A stretch of 64,000 nucleotides of DNA from Paraspadella gotoi. Lineage: Eukaryota > Chaetognatha. The number at the start of each line of letters is the position of its first letter. The first letter of the stretch is position 1. The stretch lies in contig JBJCIZ010000239.1 of the NCBI GenBank assembly GCA_051294375.1, positions 536,159 to 600,158 on the forward strand. The letters run 5' to 3'. The notes under the pieces were generated by a model, which was not told where the DNA came from, ran no database searches, and worked only from the letters and a program-made list of their open reading frames with translations. Position numbers and translations under genes: made by a program. Shown here piece by piece: positions 50,291-62,064 of the stretch.

Positions 50291-51068
50291 GGGCGCTTTT
50301 ATCCGAGAGTGCCCCATTTCTGTTCGTTTATCCCAGAATTTTAATTTTAACCTTACTATTAAGCGAAATGGTTTTAGCGTCAATAACGATTTTTATTTAT
50401 TTTTATTGATCTAAAACCATTTTGCTTATTCACACAATACAACGAAAAGAAAGTTAAAACACAAAACCTTAGTATTTAATCTAAATACATAGTTTTAAAT
50501 ATAAAAACTAATCCCTAACCCTAATCCTTAACCCTAATCCAAACCTGAGCTTTAACCCTACATCCATATTCTTAATTTCTAATCTTAACCTCTAATTCTA
50601 AACGCTATCCCAATTCCCTACCCTAATCTCATCAAAGATGGAATCGGAACCAAAAACGGGATCGGATCCGTAACTTGGATGAAATCAACCAAGGACTCGC
50701 CGATTGGATGAACCACCATCGGAATGGACCAATAAGAAGAGGGGCTTCATGCTATCAAGAAAACGAGCTCGTGTTGATGATCCGGTTGACCTGTATAAAT
50801 ACAGATTATTTTGGTATTGAATCCATCTGTCTCAAATTCTCACACCCTCTTTGCGTATCTTATATCTGAGAATATAATCCACTTTGTTTTCAAGTTGAAA
50901 TCCTTGTCTACTTACTTAAATGATCTCAAACCAAATCCCTAATTTTAATCACTAACCCTAATTCCTAATCGAAACCCTAACCTTTAACCTAATCTCCAAT
51001 TCAAAAAAAATTAATCTAATTTTCGAATTTAAGTTAAAATGGGGCGTTCTGGGAAAATAAGTCCCCAA
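50291..51068. mobile_element. TIR element with CCCTAA-like interior, copy 2 (expanded)
   Basis: The left end GGCGCTTTTATCC...GTGCCCCATTTC is the imperfect inverse of the right end AAAATGGGGCGTTCTGGGAA. The interior has telomere-like CCCTAACCCTAATCC at about 50513 and further CTAACCCTAATTCC-type words at 50935-50990. About 290 bases (50640-50925) of unrelated sequence separate two CCCTAA-like blocks, so this may be a nested insertion or two adjacent copies. Confidence 0.5.
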
Positions 51069-51249
51069 AAAGAATAAAAAGAAAAGAGGGCAAAGTCGGT
51101 GAATGGAAAGAGAAAGGAGGTCAGAAGATGCAAGAAGCCGGCGTCCGTCGAGGTAAGTTCTTCCTCACGCAGCTCGGAGTGGGTTATCTTCTTTTTTTTG
51201 CGTCAGGTAGGTCATCCTCGACGCTGGAACGAGCGCCAAACGAGGAGGG
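51069..51249. other. Spacer with a strong donor-like site
   Basis: ATGCAAGAAGCCGGCGTCCG from 51128 ends at GTCGAG|GTAAGTTC, a consensus 5' splice site at about 51155. The open piece is only nine codons, so I note it without calling an exon. Confidence 0.25.
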
Positions 51250-51518
51250 TAAGGTAAGGTTGAGCGCAACTGGAAAGGCAAATGCCAAAGCATGCAAGAA
51301 AGTCGCCACCCACCATACCTGTCCATTCGCCTTGCAGAATGATGCCATCGTGTTAGGACGCAACGAGGCTCGCAACGCCGACGCCAACGATCAAAAAAAT
51401 GACAATTTCCGGAGGTTAATCATCTCTCGGAGATTCCAGAATGCTCAATCTTGCCGCGAAAATTTAAAACGTGATTTCTTCAATATCTCTCTTTTCTTCT
51501 CTCTCCTGTTCTCTCTCT

Positions 51519-51554
<36 letters not shown>

Positions 51555-52055
51555 TCTCTCCTCTCCTTCTACTATCTTCTTTCTTTTCTTCCTTTCTTCT
51601 TTCTTCATTTCTCTTTTTCTTTCTTTCTTTCTTTTTTCTTTTTTTTCTCTTTCTTTCTTTCTTTCTTTAAATCTCCTCAATCTCTCTCTCTTCTCTCCCT
51701 TCTTCTCTCCTCACTCAACTGTCTCTCTCTTCCTCCCCCACTTTTCTCTCTCCCCTCTCCCCCCCTCCTCACTCATTATCTCCCCCCCACTCCACNNNNN
51801 NNNNNNNNNNNNNNNNNNNNAGACAGAGAGAGAGAAAGAGAGATATGAAAAAAATCCCGTTTTATTTTCGCCAAGATGCGCATTCTGCAATCTCGAGAGA
51901 GATTAACCTCGGAAATTGTCCATTTCTTTGACTCGTTGGCGTCGGCGTTGCGAGCCTCGTTGCGTCCTCAACGATGGCATCATTCTGCAGCGAATGACAG
52001 GTATGTGGGTCGACTTCTTGCATGCATTTGCATTTCTCAGTTGGCGGGCAACACC
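51250..52055. repeat. Fold-back inverted repeat with CT/GA loop and 25-N gap
   Basis: The left arm 51250-51495 and right arm 51838-52055 are reverse complements apart from indels. For example, GAATGATGCCATCG on the left answers CGATGGCATCATTC on the right, and GGCTCGCAACGCCGACGCCA answers TGGCGTCGGCGTTGCGAGCC. The loop is CT-rich low complexity ending in a gap at 51796-51820, followed by GA. Confidence 0.92.
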
Positions 52056-52615
52056 CCAGTCGACTAATTCTGAGATGAATCTTAAACAATGTCGAATAAT
52101 ATTGTAAGATTTATTGAGTCGGAGGAGTGGATTACGAAATTGTTTTATAATAAATTATACTCTTTTACTGTATTTAACTTAATTTTTTCTGTTCTAAAAC
52201 GACGTATTCAATGACAAGTTAATGACAGTTCACAAAACGATGATTAATGACAAGTTAATGACAGTTAAAAAGAGTGACAAAAAAAAACATTTAATGATGC
52301 AAGTCAAAGTCGGTGAAATACGACAAAAATATAATTAAAAACTATAGTTAAAAAAAATATAATAAATCTCTCTCAATGTCTCTAAAATCAATGTTAAAAA
52401 TTGTACCTATTTCTTGATAAAAACTAACTTCATTACCTTAAATTACCTTTTTTTTCACCCATTGACCGAAAACCGTGAGTCCAAACCCATCCATCCAAGT
52501 AGCAGCGTGAAAATGTCAACGGCGCCATTTTCTCTGCGATTTCCTTCCCGCTGAAAATTAATCGATAACATCATTACTACGGGCGGGAGAAAATTAGTCG
52601 CGGGAAAAGGAAAAA
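52056..52615. other. AT-rich spacer
   Basis: AATGACAAGTTAATGACAGTT occurs twice, about 40 bases apart (52210-52270). No gene is seen. Confidence 0.45.
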
Positions 52616-53095
52616 GATGATGTAATCTTGAGGATGGAAAAGAAAATGGAAAAAGGAAAAGGAAAAAGGAAAAGGAAAAAGACGATGGAATCTTGAGGAT
52701 GGAAAAGAAAATGGAAAAAAGAAAAGGAAAAGGGAAAAGGAAAAAGGAAAAGAAAAAGGAAAAAAGAAAAGGAAAAAGATGATGGAATCTTGAGGATGGA
52801 AAAGTAAATGGAAAAAAGAAAAGAAAAATGGAAAAGGAAAAAGGAAAGGAAAAAGGAAAAAGGAAAAAGGAAAAGGAAAAAGATGATGGAATCTTGAGGA
52901 TGGAAAAGGTAAAGGAAAAAGGAAAAGGAAAAAGACGATGAAATCTTGAGGATGGAACATAAATAGGAAAAAGGAAAAGGAAAAAGATGATGTAATCTTG
53001 AGGATGGAACATAAATAGGAAAAAGGAAAAAGAAAAAGGAAAAAGGAAAAGGAAAAAGACGATTGAATCTTGAGGATGGAAGGAAATGAAAGGAA
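52616..53095 (+). repeat. Purine minisatellite punctuated by GATGGAATCTTGAGGATGGA
   Basis: The punctuating word starts at 52616, 52681, 52778, 52882, 52934, 52986 and 53058. Between instances lie variable numbers of GGAAAAAGGAAAA units. It is a higher-order repeat: a fixed ~22-base word plus an expandable purine spacer of 30-80 bases. Confidence 0.92.
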
Positions 53096-53188
53096 AAAGG
53101 AAAGGAGGAAAGAAGTCAGGGAAGATCGAAGAAAATATGAGAGAGAAAAGCAGAGATACCGAATGTTGAGCGTAAGAAGAACAAGAAC
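53096..53188. other. Short purine-rich spacer
   Basis: Continuation of GGAAA-rich sequence; nothing else seen. Confidence 0.4.
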
Positions 53189-53568
53189 GGTAATTCGAAT
53201 GTGTTGCGCCGCAGTGACTGCCTTATCAAGTGTATTTCTCGTCACATGATATGAAGTGACATGACATGACGTGACATCACACTAAACGACTACAATAACT
53301 TTCTCTGCCCGTGTATTTATGTGATGAACTGCATCAAAATTCCGTCTTTTATACTATTTTAGTATTAGGATTTCCTGAAGGCGGCGCTTGCAGTCCCTTA
53401 GATTTGAGGTTTTTTTCTGTCTTAACAAATGAGCAAGCAACTATAGGGAAATTATATGCATTTTTGTAAGTAGGACAGAATGATAGACGGACATACCGAC
53501 CGACCGACCGACCGCCAGACCGACCGAGAAGTGACTTATAGAGTTGCTCCGCGAGTGCTCGCGGCGCA
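53189..53568 (+). mobile_element. Pearl/HINE-like element, copy 6, most complete
   Basis: It starts GGTAATTCGAATGTGTTGCG. The subterminal GTTGCGCCGC is answered near the end by GCGGCGCA, cut by the gap at 53569. A GACC tetranucleotide tract lies at about 53491-53525. A perfect hairpin, CCGCGAG-TG-CTCGCGG, lies at about 53549-53564. Nested TGACATGACATGACGTGACA words lie in the 5' half (about 53252-53277). Confidence 0.65.
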
Positions 53569-54375
53569 NNNNNNNNNNNNNNNNNNNNNNNNNNNNNNNN
53601 NNNNNNNNNNNNNNNNNNNNNNNNNNNNNNNNNNNNNNNNNNNNNNNNNNNNNNNNNNNNNNNNNNNNNNNNNNNNNNNNNNNNNNNNNNNNNNNNNNNN
53701 NNNNNNNNNNNNNNNNNNNNNNNNNNNNNNNNNNNNNNNNNNNNNNNNNNNNNNNNNNNNNNNNNNNNNNNNNNNNNNNNNNNNNNNNNNNNNNNNNNNN
53801 NNNNNNNNNNNNNNNNNNNNNNNNNNNNNNNNNNNNNNNNNNNNNNNNNNNNNNNNNNNNNNNNNNNNNNNNNNNNNNNNNNNNNNNNNNNNNNNNNNNN
53901 NNNNNNNNNNNNNNNNNNNNNNNNNNNNNNNNNNNNNNNNNNNNNNNNNNNNNNNNNNNNNNNNNNNNNNNNNNNNNNNNNNNNNNNNNNNNNNNNNNNN
54001 NNNNNNNNNNNNNNNNNNNNNNNNNNNNNNNNNNNNNNNNNNNNNNNNNNNNNNNNNNNNNNNNNNNNNNNNNNNNNNNNNNNNNNNNNNNNNNNNNNNN
54101 NNNNNNNNNNNNNNNNNNNNNNNNNNNNNNNNNNNNNNNNNNNNNNNNNNNNNNNNNNNNNNNNNNNNNNNNNNNNNNNNNNNNNNNNNNNNNNNNNNNN
54201 NNNNNNNNNNNNNNNNNNNNNNNNNNNNNNNNNNNNNNNNNNNNNNNNNNNNNNNNNNNNNNNNNNNNNNNNNNNNNNNNNNNNNNNNNNNNNNNNNNNN
54301 NNNNNNNNNNNNNNNNNNNNNNNNNNNNNNNNNNNNNNNNNNNNNNNNNNNNNNNNNNNNNNNNNNNNNNNNNNN
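53569..54375. other. Assembly gap, 807 N
   Basis: Begins inside the 3' end of a dispersed element and ends before CT-rich sequence. Confidence 1.
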
Positions 54376-54635
54376 TCCTACCATTATACCGCATTATTAC
54401 TCTCTCTCTCTCCCTCTCTCCTCTCCTCATCTCTCCCCTCTCTCTCTCTTCTCTCTCTCTCTCCGATCCATCCTCTTTCTCGTAATGAAACGAGAACGTC
54501 CTGCCAACCCCTCCCTTCCTTCCTCTTCCTCCTCCTCTCTTCTCCTCCTCCTCTCCCTCCCTCCTCCCTTCTTCCTCCTCCTCCTCCTCTTCCCGCTAGT
54601 TCATTGATTTTTCGGCCTCGAGTCTCGATGCTTGA

Positions 54636-54668
<33 letters not shown>

Positions 54669-55795
54669 GGCTCGTCGTCCTACTCATCGTCGTCTTACTC
54701 GTTCGTTCGTTCTCGGCTCTCATCCTCTTTTTTTTTCTCTCTTCAATCGTTCGGCCAGAAGCGAGAGAGAGAGAGAGAGAATGTGTGCCCTTTACGATCT
54801 CGACGACGAAAATCTCGTTTGCATATTGCAGTAGATCCGATCGTATTCTTTTTTTTTTCCTTCGGCTTTTTTCACTCTTCGCTTCTTCGTCGAATAAAAG
54901 ATCGCTACTTTATAAAATGGGTTTTTGTTTGTGTCCTTTTTTTGGGGGGGCGGAAATCCTAAAACGGAAAATAAAAAAAATCATGAAATAACTCTCTCAA
55001 CTCATTTTTAATTTTATAAATATTCGCGCTTCTCTTATACAACATTTATGACACCTTGATAACCTCTAAAGCAACCGTGAAATTGTTAGGAAAAAAAAAC
55101 AAATCGCGAAACAAATGATTACGTATGAAATCATTAAACTAATTCCTTTATCGTAAGTTCAACGTTCAAGTAAAATTGTGAAATTAAATTGGGAATTAAA
55201 TCCCAAATGCTGCGGATAAAAAAAAATCGCTCTCTTAAGTATTCACTACCCTACTCGCGCCAAAAAAAAAAATAAGCCTTTCCGACAAAACTAAAAAAAA
55301 ACAACAACAAAAAAAAAAACAAAAACAAAAACACTTTCTCCTTTTTCTCTATTTTATTTCATTTCTAATTCGGATAATCGAATTACTTCAGTTCCAAAGT
55401 CGCCGTAATTTTCTTGTTTTCTAAAAGCAGCGAAAGAATTGAGAAAAAAAAATATTAAAAAAGGGGAGTTTTGATTTGTAATAACTTGATTTGTTTATAT
55501 TTGATTTTAGAAATTTTGTAATTACTGTATTATTGTAATATATGTTTAAAATTAACTGTTAACATTATAATTTAAATAGCACGCACGTTTTAGAACTAAT
55601 TATTGTATAATTCTTTAAATAAAAAATAACAAAAGTGACTTAATCCCTATAACCTTTAAAACTTCCTTTTCGCCCTTTAAAAAAAAATAGGAAGAAAAAT
55701 CAAGTCTCACACGAATGGTTAAGAATAACATTGAAAAGAGAATAAGAATTTTAAAAATTCATAAATTTGGCACCCGAGAAACGCCGTTAGCACCT

Positions 55796-55796
<1 letters not shown>
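54376..55796. other. Pyrimidine-rich then AT-rich spacer
   Basis: CT/CCT-rich at 54395-54600. (GTC)n at 54637-54668, the reverse strand of the GAC repeats. AT-rich from 54990. A short frame ending ALYDLDDENLVCILQ (stop 54834) follows a GA tract and is too short to call. Confidence 0.45.

Positions 55797-55871
<75 letters not shown>
55797..55871. repeat. Perfect (CT)n microsatellite
   Basis: About 37 uninterrupted units. Confidence 0.97.
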
Positions 55872-55873
<2 letters not shown>

Positions 55874-55956
55874 ACACTTGCCTCTTCACGCTCTTTTCTT
55901 TTTCCTTTCATCTCAAGTTTGGTCTCTGTTTTTTTTTCTTATTTGTTTGTGTTTTG

Positions 55957-56150
55957 TGAAATTGGTAAAATTAATAAATTAGCTAACTTGTCCCTGGCTT
56001 TGGTTGTTTCTGACCTCCATCACTCTTACAAGATAATGACATAGCAGGTCCCTGCAAGCTTTCAATCGAGACTCGTTTATTCACTCCCATAACACTTGGC
56101 ATCCCAATCAATGAAGTGGTATAATACTTCAAAGAGTGTTTCAATTTTAT
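55957..56150 (+). mobile_element. LINE-derived short repeat fragment
   Basis: TGAAATTGGTA, CTCCATCACTCTTACAAGAT, AATGACATAGCAGGTCCCTG and CAATCAATGAAGTGGTATAA appear in family order. The piece is slightly shorter than the 43.0 kb copy. Confidence 0.75.
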
Positions 56151-56455
56151 GAATCGTTTGATTTTAAACCGTTTTTTTTCTGTTTTGTTATTGTTTCCCA
56201 TCGTTACGTTCCTGTTTCGTATTCCCTCCTATCAGCAGCTTTCTCCCGCTTCTATTTTCTCCCCATTTTTTCGACTCAAACTTCCATTTATCCATTTTCT
56301 TTGTCCATTTTTTTGTCTATCTCCTTTTACTTTCTCCATTTTTTCCTCCTTTAAATTCTTTCTTCTTCTTTTGCCTGTCGTCTTTTTCAACGCCGAGGAG
56401 GAACCTTTTTTCCTTCTGAGAAGAAAACTCTGCACAAGAAAGGCGTAAATTACTT

Positions 56456-56491
<36 letters not shown>

Positions 56492-57180
56492 GCTCCTCTC
56501 TCTCTCATCTTCTCTCTTCTCTCTCACATCACTCTTTAATTCGGCTCAATTTTTCCTCTAGCCTACCTGTCTTTGAGACGTTCATTCCCACCTGTAACCG
56601 GAAGCCACCTTTGAAAATCTTCGCTCGCTTCGCTTTCCGCCTTTTCCTTACTTTCCTAACCTATCGGCCAGCACCCCTTACCATTCCCATTTCCCTTTTC
56701 TGTCATCCTTACCTTTTATTCTCCCTGCCTTACCCACCTCTCTCCGCTTTCTCTCTTTTCCCTCTCTCCGTTCGCCTTTTCACAAATCACCTGCTCTCTT
56801 CAATTTTTTCCCTATTTCGCTGCTCGTCTCTCTCTCTCTCTCTCTCTTCCTGCTCTCTCTCTCTCTCTCTCTCTCTCCCACACCTCCCACCTAACTCCAC
56901 AATAATCATACACATATAACACAACCTTCATCAATCAATACATATCAAATCCACCCTCCACCCCACCCCCAGTCTTCTCCTCCCCATTTTCCCTCTTTCC
57001 TTAGATTTTTTCTTTTTTGATTACTCACAGATTATCGTCGATCTCAGTCATCCTTCATTGGTAATATACCACGAAGTTTCACGTTCGATCTCTCCACACC
57101 CACCCACCCCCCACGAACCCCAACACCACACACCCCCCCACCACAATTTTTTTTTTTTTCATTCAATACCTTTACTCACC
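56151..57180. other. Pyrimidine-rich spacer
   Basis: Interrupted (CT)n at 56456-56530 and 56826-56877. C/A-rich low complexity (CACCCACC-type) at 57090-57145. The open frames are Ser/Leu/Phe artefacts. Confidence 0.5.
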
Positions 57181-58450
57181 TCTATAACTCACTTTTCCTA
57201 TTAATATATATATCAACCACAACCACTCTGGCCACATTTTTTAAAGGGTGGAGCCACCCACCTCCCACCCTTCGGAGAGAGCGAGAGAGGGAGAAGAAGA
57301 CAGGAAGCCCACAGAGGAGAGAAGAGAGAGAGAGGCGAGAACGGAGGAGAGAGAGAGAAGAGAGAACACACACCCAACAGAGACACAGGACCGAAAGACC
57401 CACAGCGCCCGAGCACAAGAGGAGAGAGGAGAGAGAGAGAATTAAAACAAACCGCCCTTCCAGGCCTGTTTTTGAAAAACTAAAAATTGCGGCAGTGATT
57501 GAGAATTTTTTTTATGTCGAATAGAGAAGAGACCACCCCACACCACCAACACAACCCCGAGAGAGAGAGACAGAGACCGAGGAGACAAAGCACACGCGGA
57601 AAGAGAAGAGAGGATGAGACGCCACCCACGCCCCGAGCTAGCAGAATAGAAGAGAGCCCCAAGAAGAACCAAGACCGCCAAGAGAGAGGAAGTAAACATT
57701 TGTTGCAGTTATAGCAGTTTCTTTTTGTGTGTTTCATCACCGGCACGTTTTTTTATACAACTTTCAGAAAAATATTTTGTTTCTTTTTTCCCCGAAAGGG
57801 AAACATAATTCACACACCACCCCCAACCAACCCAAGGGAGGGATAAACCCCACCCGCGACTTACATTCCCATCATCAGGAAAACACAGAAGACAAGAACA
57901 ACAGCAAAACCATTATCTCATAGGACCCCCATTGATGACACTCCTCTATCTCACTCAGGACCTCCTCCCCTCTCCTCAAACCCCCCCCCCTCCTCAAACT
58001 CCCTAAACCCCCTCACCTCTCGCTTTCTCTCTCCGGCTCTCCTCGTCTCCTCCTCTCCCCTCCTTCCCCTTCTCTCTCTCTCATCTCTCTCAATCTCTCT
58101 CTCTTCTCTCGCTCTCTTCTCTCTCCTCTCTCCTCTTCTCTCTTATCTTCTCCGCCCCCCATTGTTGAAAACTCGTTTTGTTTTCTGTCATGAAACCTCA
58201 TACTCTCTCACAATTCCCTAACTGTCGACGCCATCGATGTTAAAAACTGTATAAACTTGTTTTTTCCTTCAGAGACGACGAACAACAACAACAACAACAA
58301 CAGCGACGACAATCTGCAACAAAATTTCAATTGTTTTCGTCGTCGATTTTTTTTGGTCTTTTTTATTTGTTTACTTTTTTTAAAAAGGGTTTTTATGGAT
58401 GCACGCGTTTTGGTTTAGAGACGAACGCCGTTCTTTTTATTTTTTCCTCT
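57181..58450 (+). repeat. Block A, copy 1 (noisy)
   Basis: Collinear with 60643-61561. Shared landmarks include CTTCCAGGC...TTTGAAA (57457 vs 60809), CATTGTTGAAA...CTCGT (58161 vs 61289), GACGCCATCGAT (58229 vs 61348) and ATCAGAGACGACGA / TTCAGAGACGACGA (58268 vs 61379). This copy carries many extra C and A insertions, so its GA/CT arrays are disrupted. Confidence 0.85.
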
Positions 58451-58799
58451 TCTCGTCTCTCCCTCTCTCCCTCATCTCCCTCTCTCTCTCCCTTCTCTCT
58501 CTCTCTCGGGAGTTTTCAGTGTCGACGTCGAACTGAGATTGTCCCGGCAGATCGTCTGGAAAAGGAGAGAGGGAGGAGGAGAGGAGAGGAGAAGAGAGAG
58601 GAGCTGAGAGATGAGATGAAGAGACAGAAGAGAGAGATATGATGTGGAGTGAGAGAGAGAATGAGACGAGAGTGAGAGGAGAGAGAGAGGTGAGTCGGAT
58701 GGAGAGGACGGAGCGAAGCGGGATGTAGCCTACATGTTCTCAGGGAGTGTTTGATCGCGGGTTTTGGAGTTCTGGGCGACGAGCGCGAGAGACGACCCG

Positions 58800-59850
58800 A
58801 GGAGAGGAGAGCGGATGGGCATTGCGCGGATACTGTTCTTCATCGGACGATCGGCGGAAGGCATCTGCCCGCCCCCCCCCTGCGCCCGTCCACCCCGTCG
58901 CGAGGAAAAACTGCATAGATTATTTTCTCGCGATCGAAAAAGTTAAAGATTGTGATTTGATTCCGACGATGACGAAAAAATTTTCGTTTTTACGGACGAA
59001 AATTCGGACGGAAAGAATAAATTAAATTCCGCCGATTCTAAAATTATTTGTATGGAGTGATTGTTATTATACGAACCTGGAAATATCGAAAAAAAATGTA
59101 ATTTTTTCTAATAATAACTGTGGAGAGTGGCTGGATGAAGAAAGCTTGTCATATTTTTGTGAATCGAAATGAGAACCCGTGTTGTTTTTGTTTTTTTATT
59201 TGTTTTTTGTTTGTTTTTCTAAATAAAAAAAAATCTTAAATCTGGGTAAGCGAAGGATAATTAAATATATGATTATTTTGTCTTGATTTGCTTGGAATGA
59301 TTGTACGAACATTTAAAACTTGGTTGTCCCTTCTATGAATTATTAAAATATTTAATATTAATAAATATATAATAATAATATTAATAAAGTAAGAGGGAGT
59401 TTTTTATTTTAAAAAACATTTTCTTCAAAGTTAAATCTCAAGAGTAGAAATAAACGAGTGTCTGAAATGCTCAGTGAATAGTAGATTTGCCTCAGGGGAA
59501 CATTTTAAGGAGACAAATTAAAAGTAAAGTGTTGATTGGTGTTGAAAGAATGAATAAAAACCGGGAAGAAAGAGAGAGGAGAGATGAGGAGAGAGAAGAG
59601 ACGAGAGGAGAGAGTGAGAGAGAGAGAGAGAGAGATGAGAGAGAGAGACTGATGAGATGAGAGAGATGAGATAAGAGAGTTGTGTGGTGAACACATAAAA
59701 CTGTGATCAGAATTTTGAGATTCTTTAACCAGGACAACGAATTTTTTTTTCAGAAAGATGAGTCATGGCTTGGATATGGAACTTAGACTTGGAAAGCTAG
59801 GTGAACGAAAGAGAGAGAGAGACTGAGAGATGATGGATGAGAGATGAGAG

Positions 59851-59901
<51 letters not shown>

Positions 59902-60368
59902 AGAGATGACGTTGATCAGTGGTGTTGAAGGAAGAAAACAGCTTGAGATGGTCAATTGAAAGAGTCTTCAAGCTACAACTTAACACACAAGCTGGTCGAC
60001 CGAAAAAAATTTCGAAGAGAAATGAAAAGAAGGGAATGAAAACAAAAATTAGGGACATTAAGGAAAACGAAAGAATAGAAAAAAGAATAAGAAAAGAAAA
60101 GAAATGCAGGCAGAAGCGAGTGGAGAGAAAAAAGAGGCGGAATGAAAGATGTGAGAAAGAAATAAAGAAAGAAAGAGAAGAAAGAAAGAAAAGAAAAAGA
60201 GAAAGAAGAAAAGAAAGAAAAGAGAAGAAAGAAAGATAAGATACAGAGAAAAAGAAAAGGAAAGAGAAGAAAGAAAGAAAAAAGAAAGAAAAGAAAGAAA
60301 GCAACAAGAAGAAAAAAAAGAAAGAACAAGAAAAAAAACAACGAGAAGATACGAAAGAAAAAAAAAAT
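58800..60368 (+). repeat. Block B, forward copy
   Basis: The inverse of 61562-63050. Around 59560-60010 the two are nearly base-identical, while the ends are noisy. It carries a frameshifted version (about 58895-59030) of the exon candidate at 62901-63037. It ends at a 25-N gap. Confidence 0.88.
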
Positions 60369-60393
60369 NNNNNNNNNNNNNNNNNNNNNNNNN

Positions 60394-60617
60394 TTTCTTT
60401 CTTTCTTTCTTTCTTTATTTCTTTCTCACTTTCATTCGCTCTTTCTCTCTCGCTCTCTGCATTTCTTTCTTTCTTTCTTTCTTTCTTTCTTTCCTTATGT
60501 CCTAATTTTTGTTTTCTCCTTCTTTTCATTTTCTTCAAATTTTTTCGTCGACCAGTTGTTGTTGTTGTTGTAGCCTTGAAAGAACTTCATTGACATCTCA
60601 AAGCTGTTTTCTTCTTC
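60394..60617 (-). repeat. Block B, partial inverted copy between two 25-N gaps
   Basis: The reverse complement matches about 59927-60180 (AAACAGCTTTGAGATGTCAA, CTGGTCGACGAAAAAATTT, then ACAAAAATTAGGACATAAGG), with many deletions. It is flanked exactly by gaps 60369-60393 and 60618-60642. Confidence 0.85.
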
Positions 60618-60642
60618 NNNNNNNNNNNNNNNNNNNNNNNNN

Positions 60643-60694
60643 TGCTTTACTCCAACTCTGCACATTTTTTAAGGTGGAGCTTCGGAGAGCGGAG

Positions 60695-60727
<33 letters not shown>

Positions 60728-61194
60728 GAGAGAGAGAGAGAGAGAGAGGAGAGAGGAAGAGAGAGAGAGAGAGGAGAGAGAGACGACGAGATTAAAACAA
60801 ACGCCTTCCAGGCTTTTTTGAAACTAAATTGAGCGAGCAAGCGATTCGAATTTTTTATGTCGACATAAGAGAGAGAAGAGAGAGAGAGAGGGAGAGAGAG
60901 AAGAGAGAGACGAGACGAGTGAGAGAGAGAGAAGCGAGAGAGAGACAGAGACGAGACGAACGAGAGAGAAGAGAGAGAAGAGGAGGAAGAGAGAGGAATC
61001 AAAAAAAAATTGTTGCCCGTTATAAACTCTTGTGTGTCCTTCGTTGTTTTTCTAACTTCAGAAAAAATATTTTGTTTCTTTTTTCCCAGAAAAGAACATA
61101 AAAAATTCAAACACTAGATCAAGATTTCTTGTATAGTCATAGAAAACACGAAGAAAGAAAAAAAAAGCAAATATTTCTATTACATGGGACATTG

Positions 61195-61252
<58 letters not shown>

Positions 61253-61561
61253 CTCACTTCTATCTCTCTCTTTTTCTCCGCCCCCGGCATTGTTGAAACT
61301 CGTTTGTTCTGTCATATAACTCATACTCTCTCACAAATTCCTACTCGACGCCATCGATTTAAAACTCTGTTTTTTCCTATCAGAGACGACGACAACAACA
61401 ACAGCGACGACAATCGCACCAACAAAAATTTCAATTGTTTTTTCGTCGTCGATTTTTTTTTGAGTCTTTTTATTTGGTTTACTTTTTTAAAAAGGTTTTT
61501 ATGGATATGCACGGCGTTCTTGGTTTAGAAGCGGACAACGAGAACGCGTCTTTTTATTTTT
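60643..61561 (+). repeat. Block A, copy 2
   Basis: A cleaner version of 57181-58450, with intact (GA)n at 60697-60783 and (CT)n at 61200-61247. After TTTTTCCTATCAG (61367-61379) a short Asp/Asn frame reads RDDDNNNSDDNRTNKNFNCF. It could be an exon start but is too short and repeat-like to call. Confidence 0.85.
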
Positions 61562-62013
61562 ATTTTTTTTTTCTTTCGTATCTTCTCGTTGTTTTTTTTC
61601 TTTCTTTCTTTTTTTTTTCTTTCTTTCTTTCTTTCTTGTCTTTCTTTCTTTCTTTCTTTCCTTTTCTTCTTCTCTGTATCTTATCTTTCTTATCTTTCTT
61701 TTTTCTTCTTCTTCTTTCTCTATTCTTTTCTTTCTTTCTTTCTTTTTATCTTTCACTTTCTTTCTCACATTTTCATGTCGCTCTCTTTTTTCTCTCCACT
61801 CGCTATCTGCCTGCATTCTTTTCTTTCTTATCTTTTATCTATTCTTTCGTTTCCTTAATGTCCTAATTTTTGTTTTCATTCCCTTCTTTTCATTTCTCTT
61901 CGAAATTTTTTTCGGTCGACCAGCTTGTGTGTTAAGTTGTAGCTTGAAGACTCTTTCAATTGACCATCTCAAGCTGTTTTCTTCCTTCAACACCACTGAT
62001 CAACGTCATCTCT

Positions 62014-62064
<51 letters not shown>

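Noticed and set aside
50511-50560. Telomere or interstitial telomeric array
   Set aside because: The CCCTAA-like words are degenerate and irregularly spaced, and they occur inside a TIR element rather than as a tandem (CCCTAA)n.
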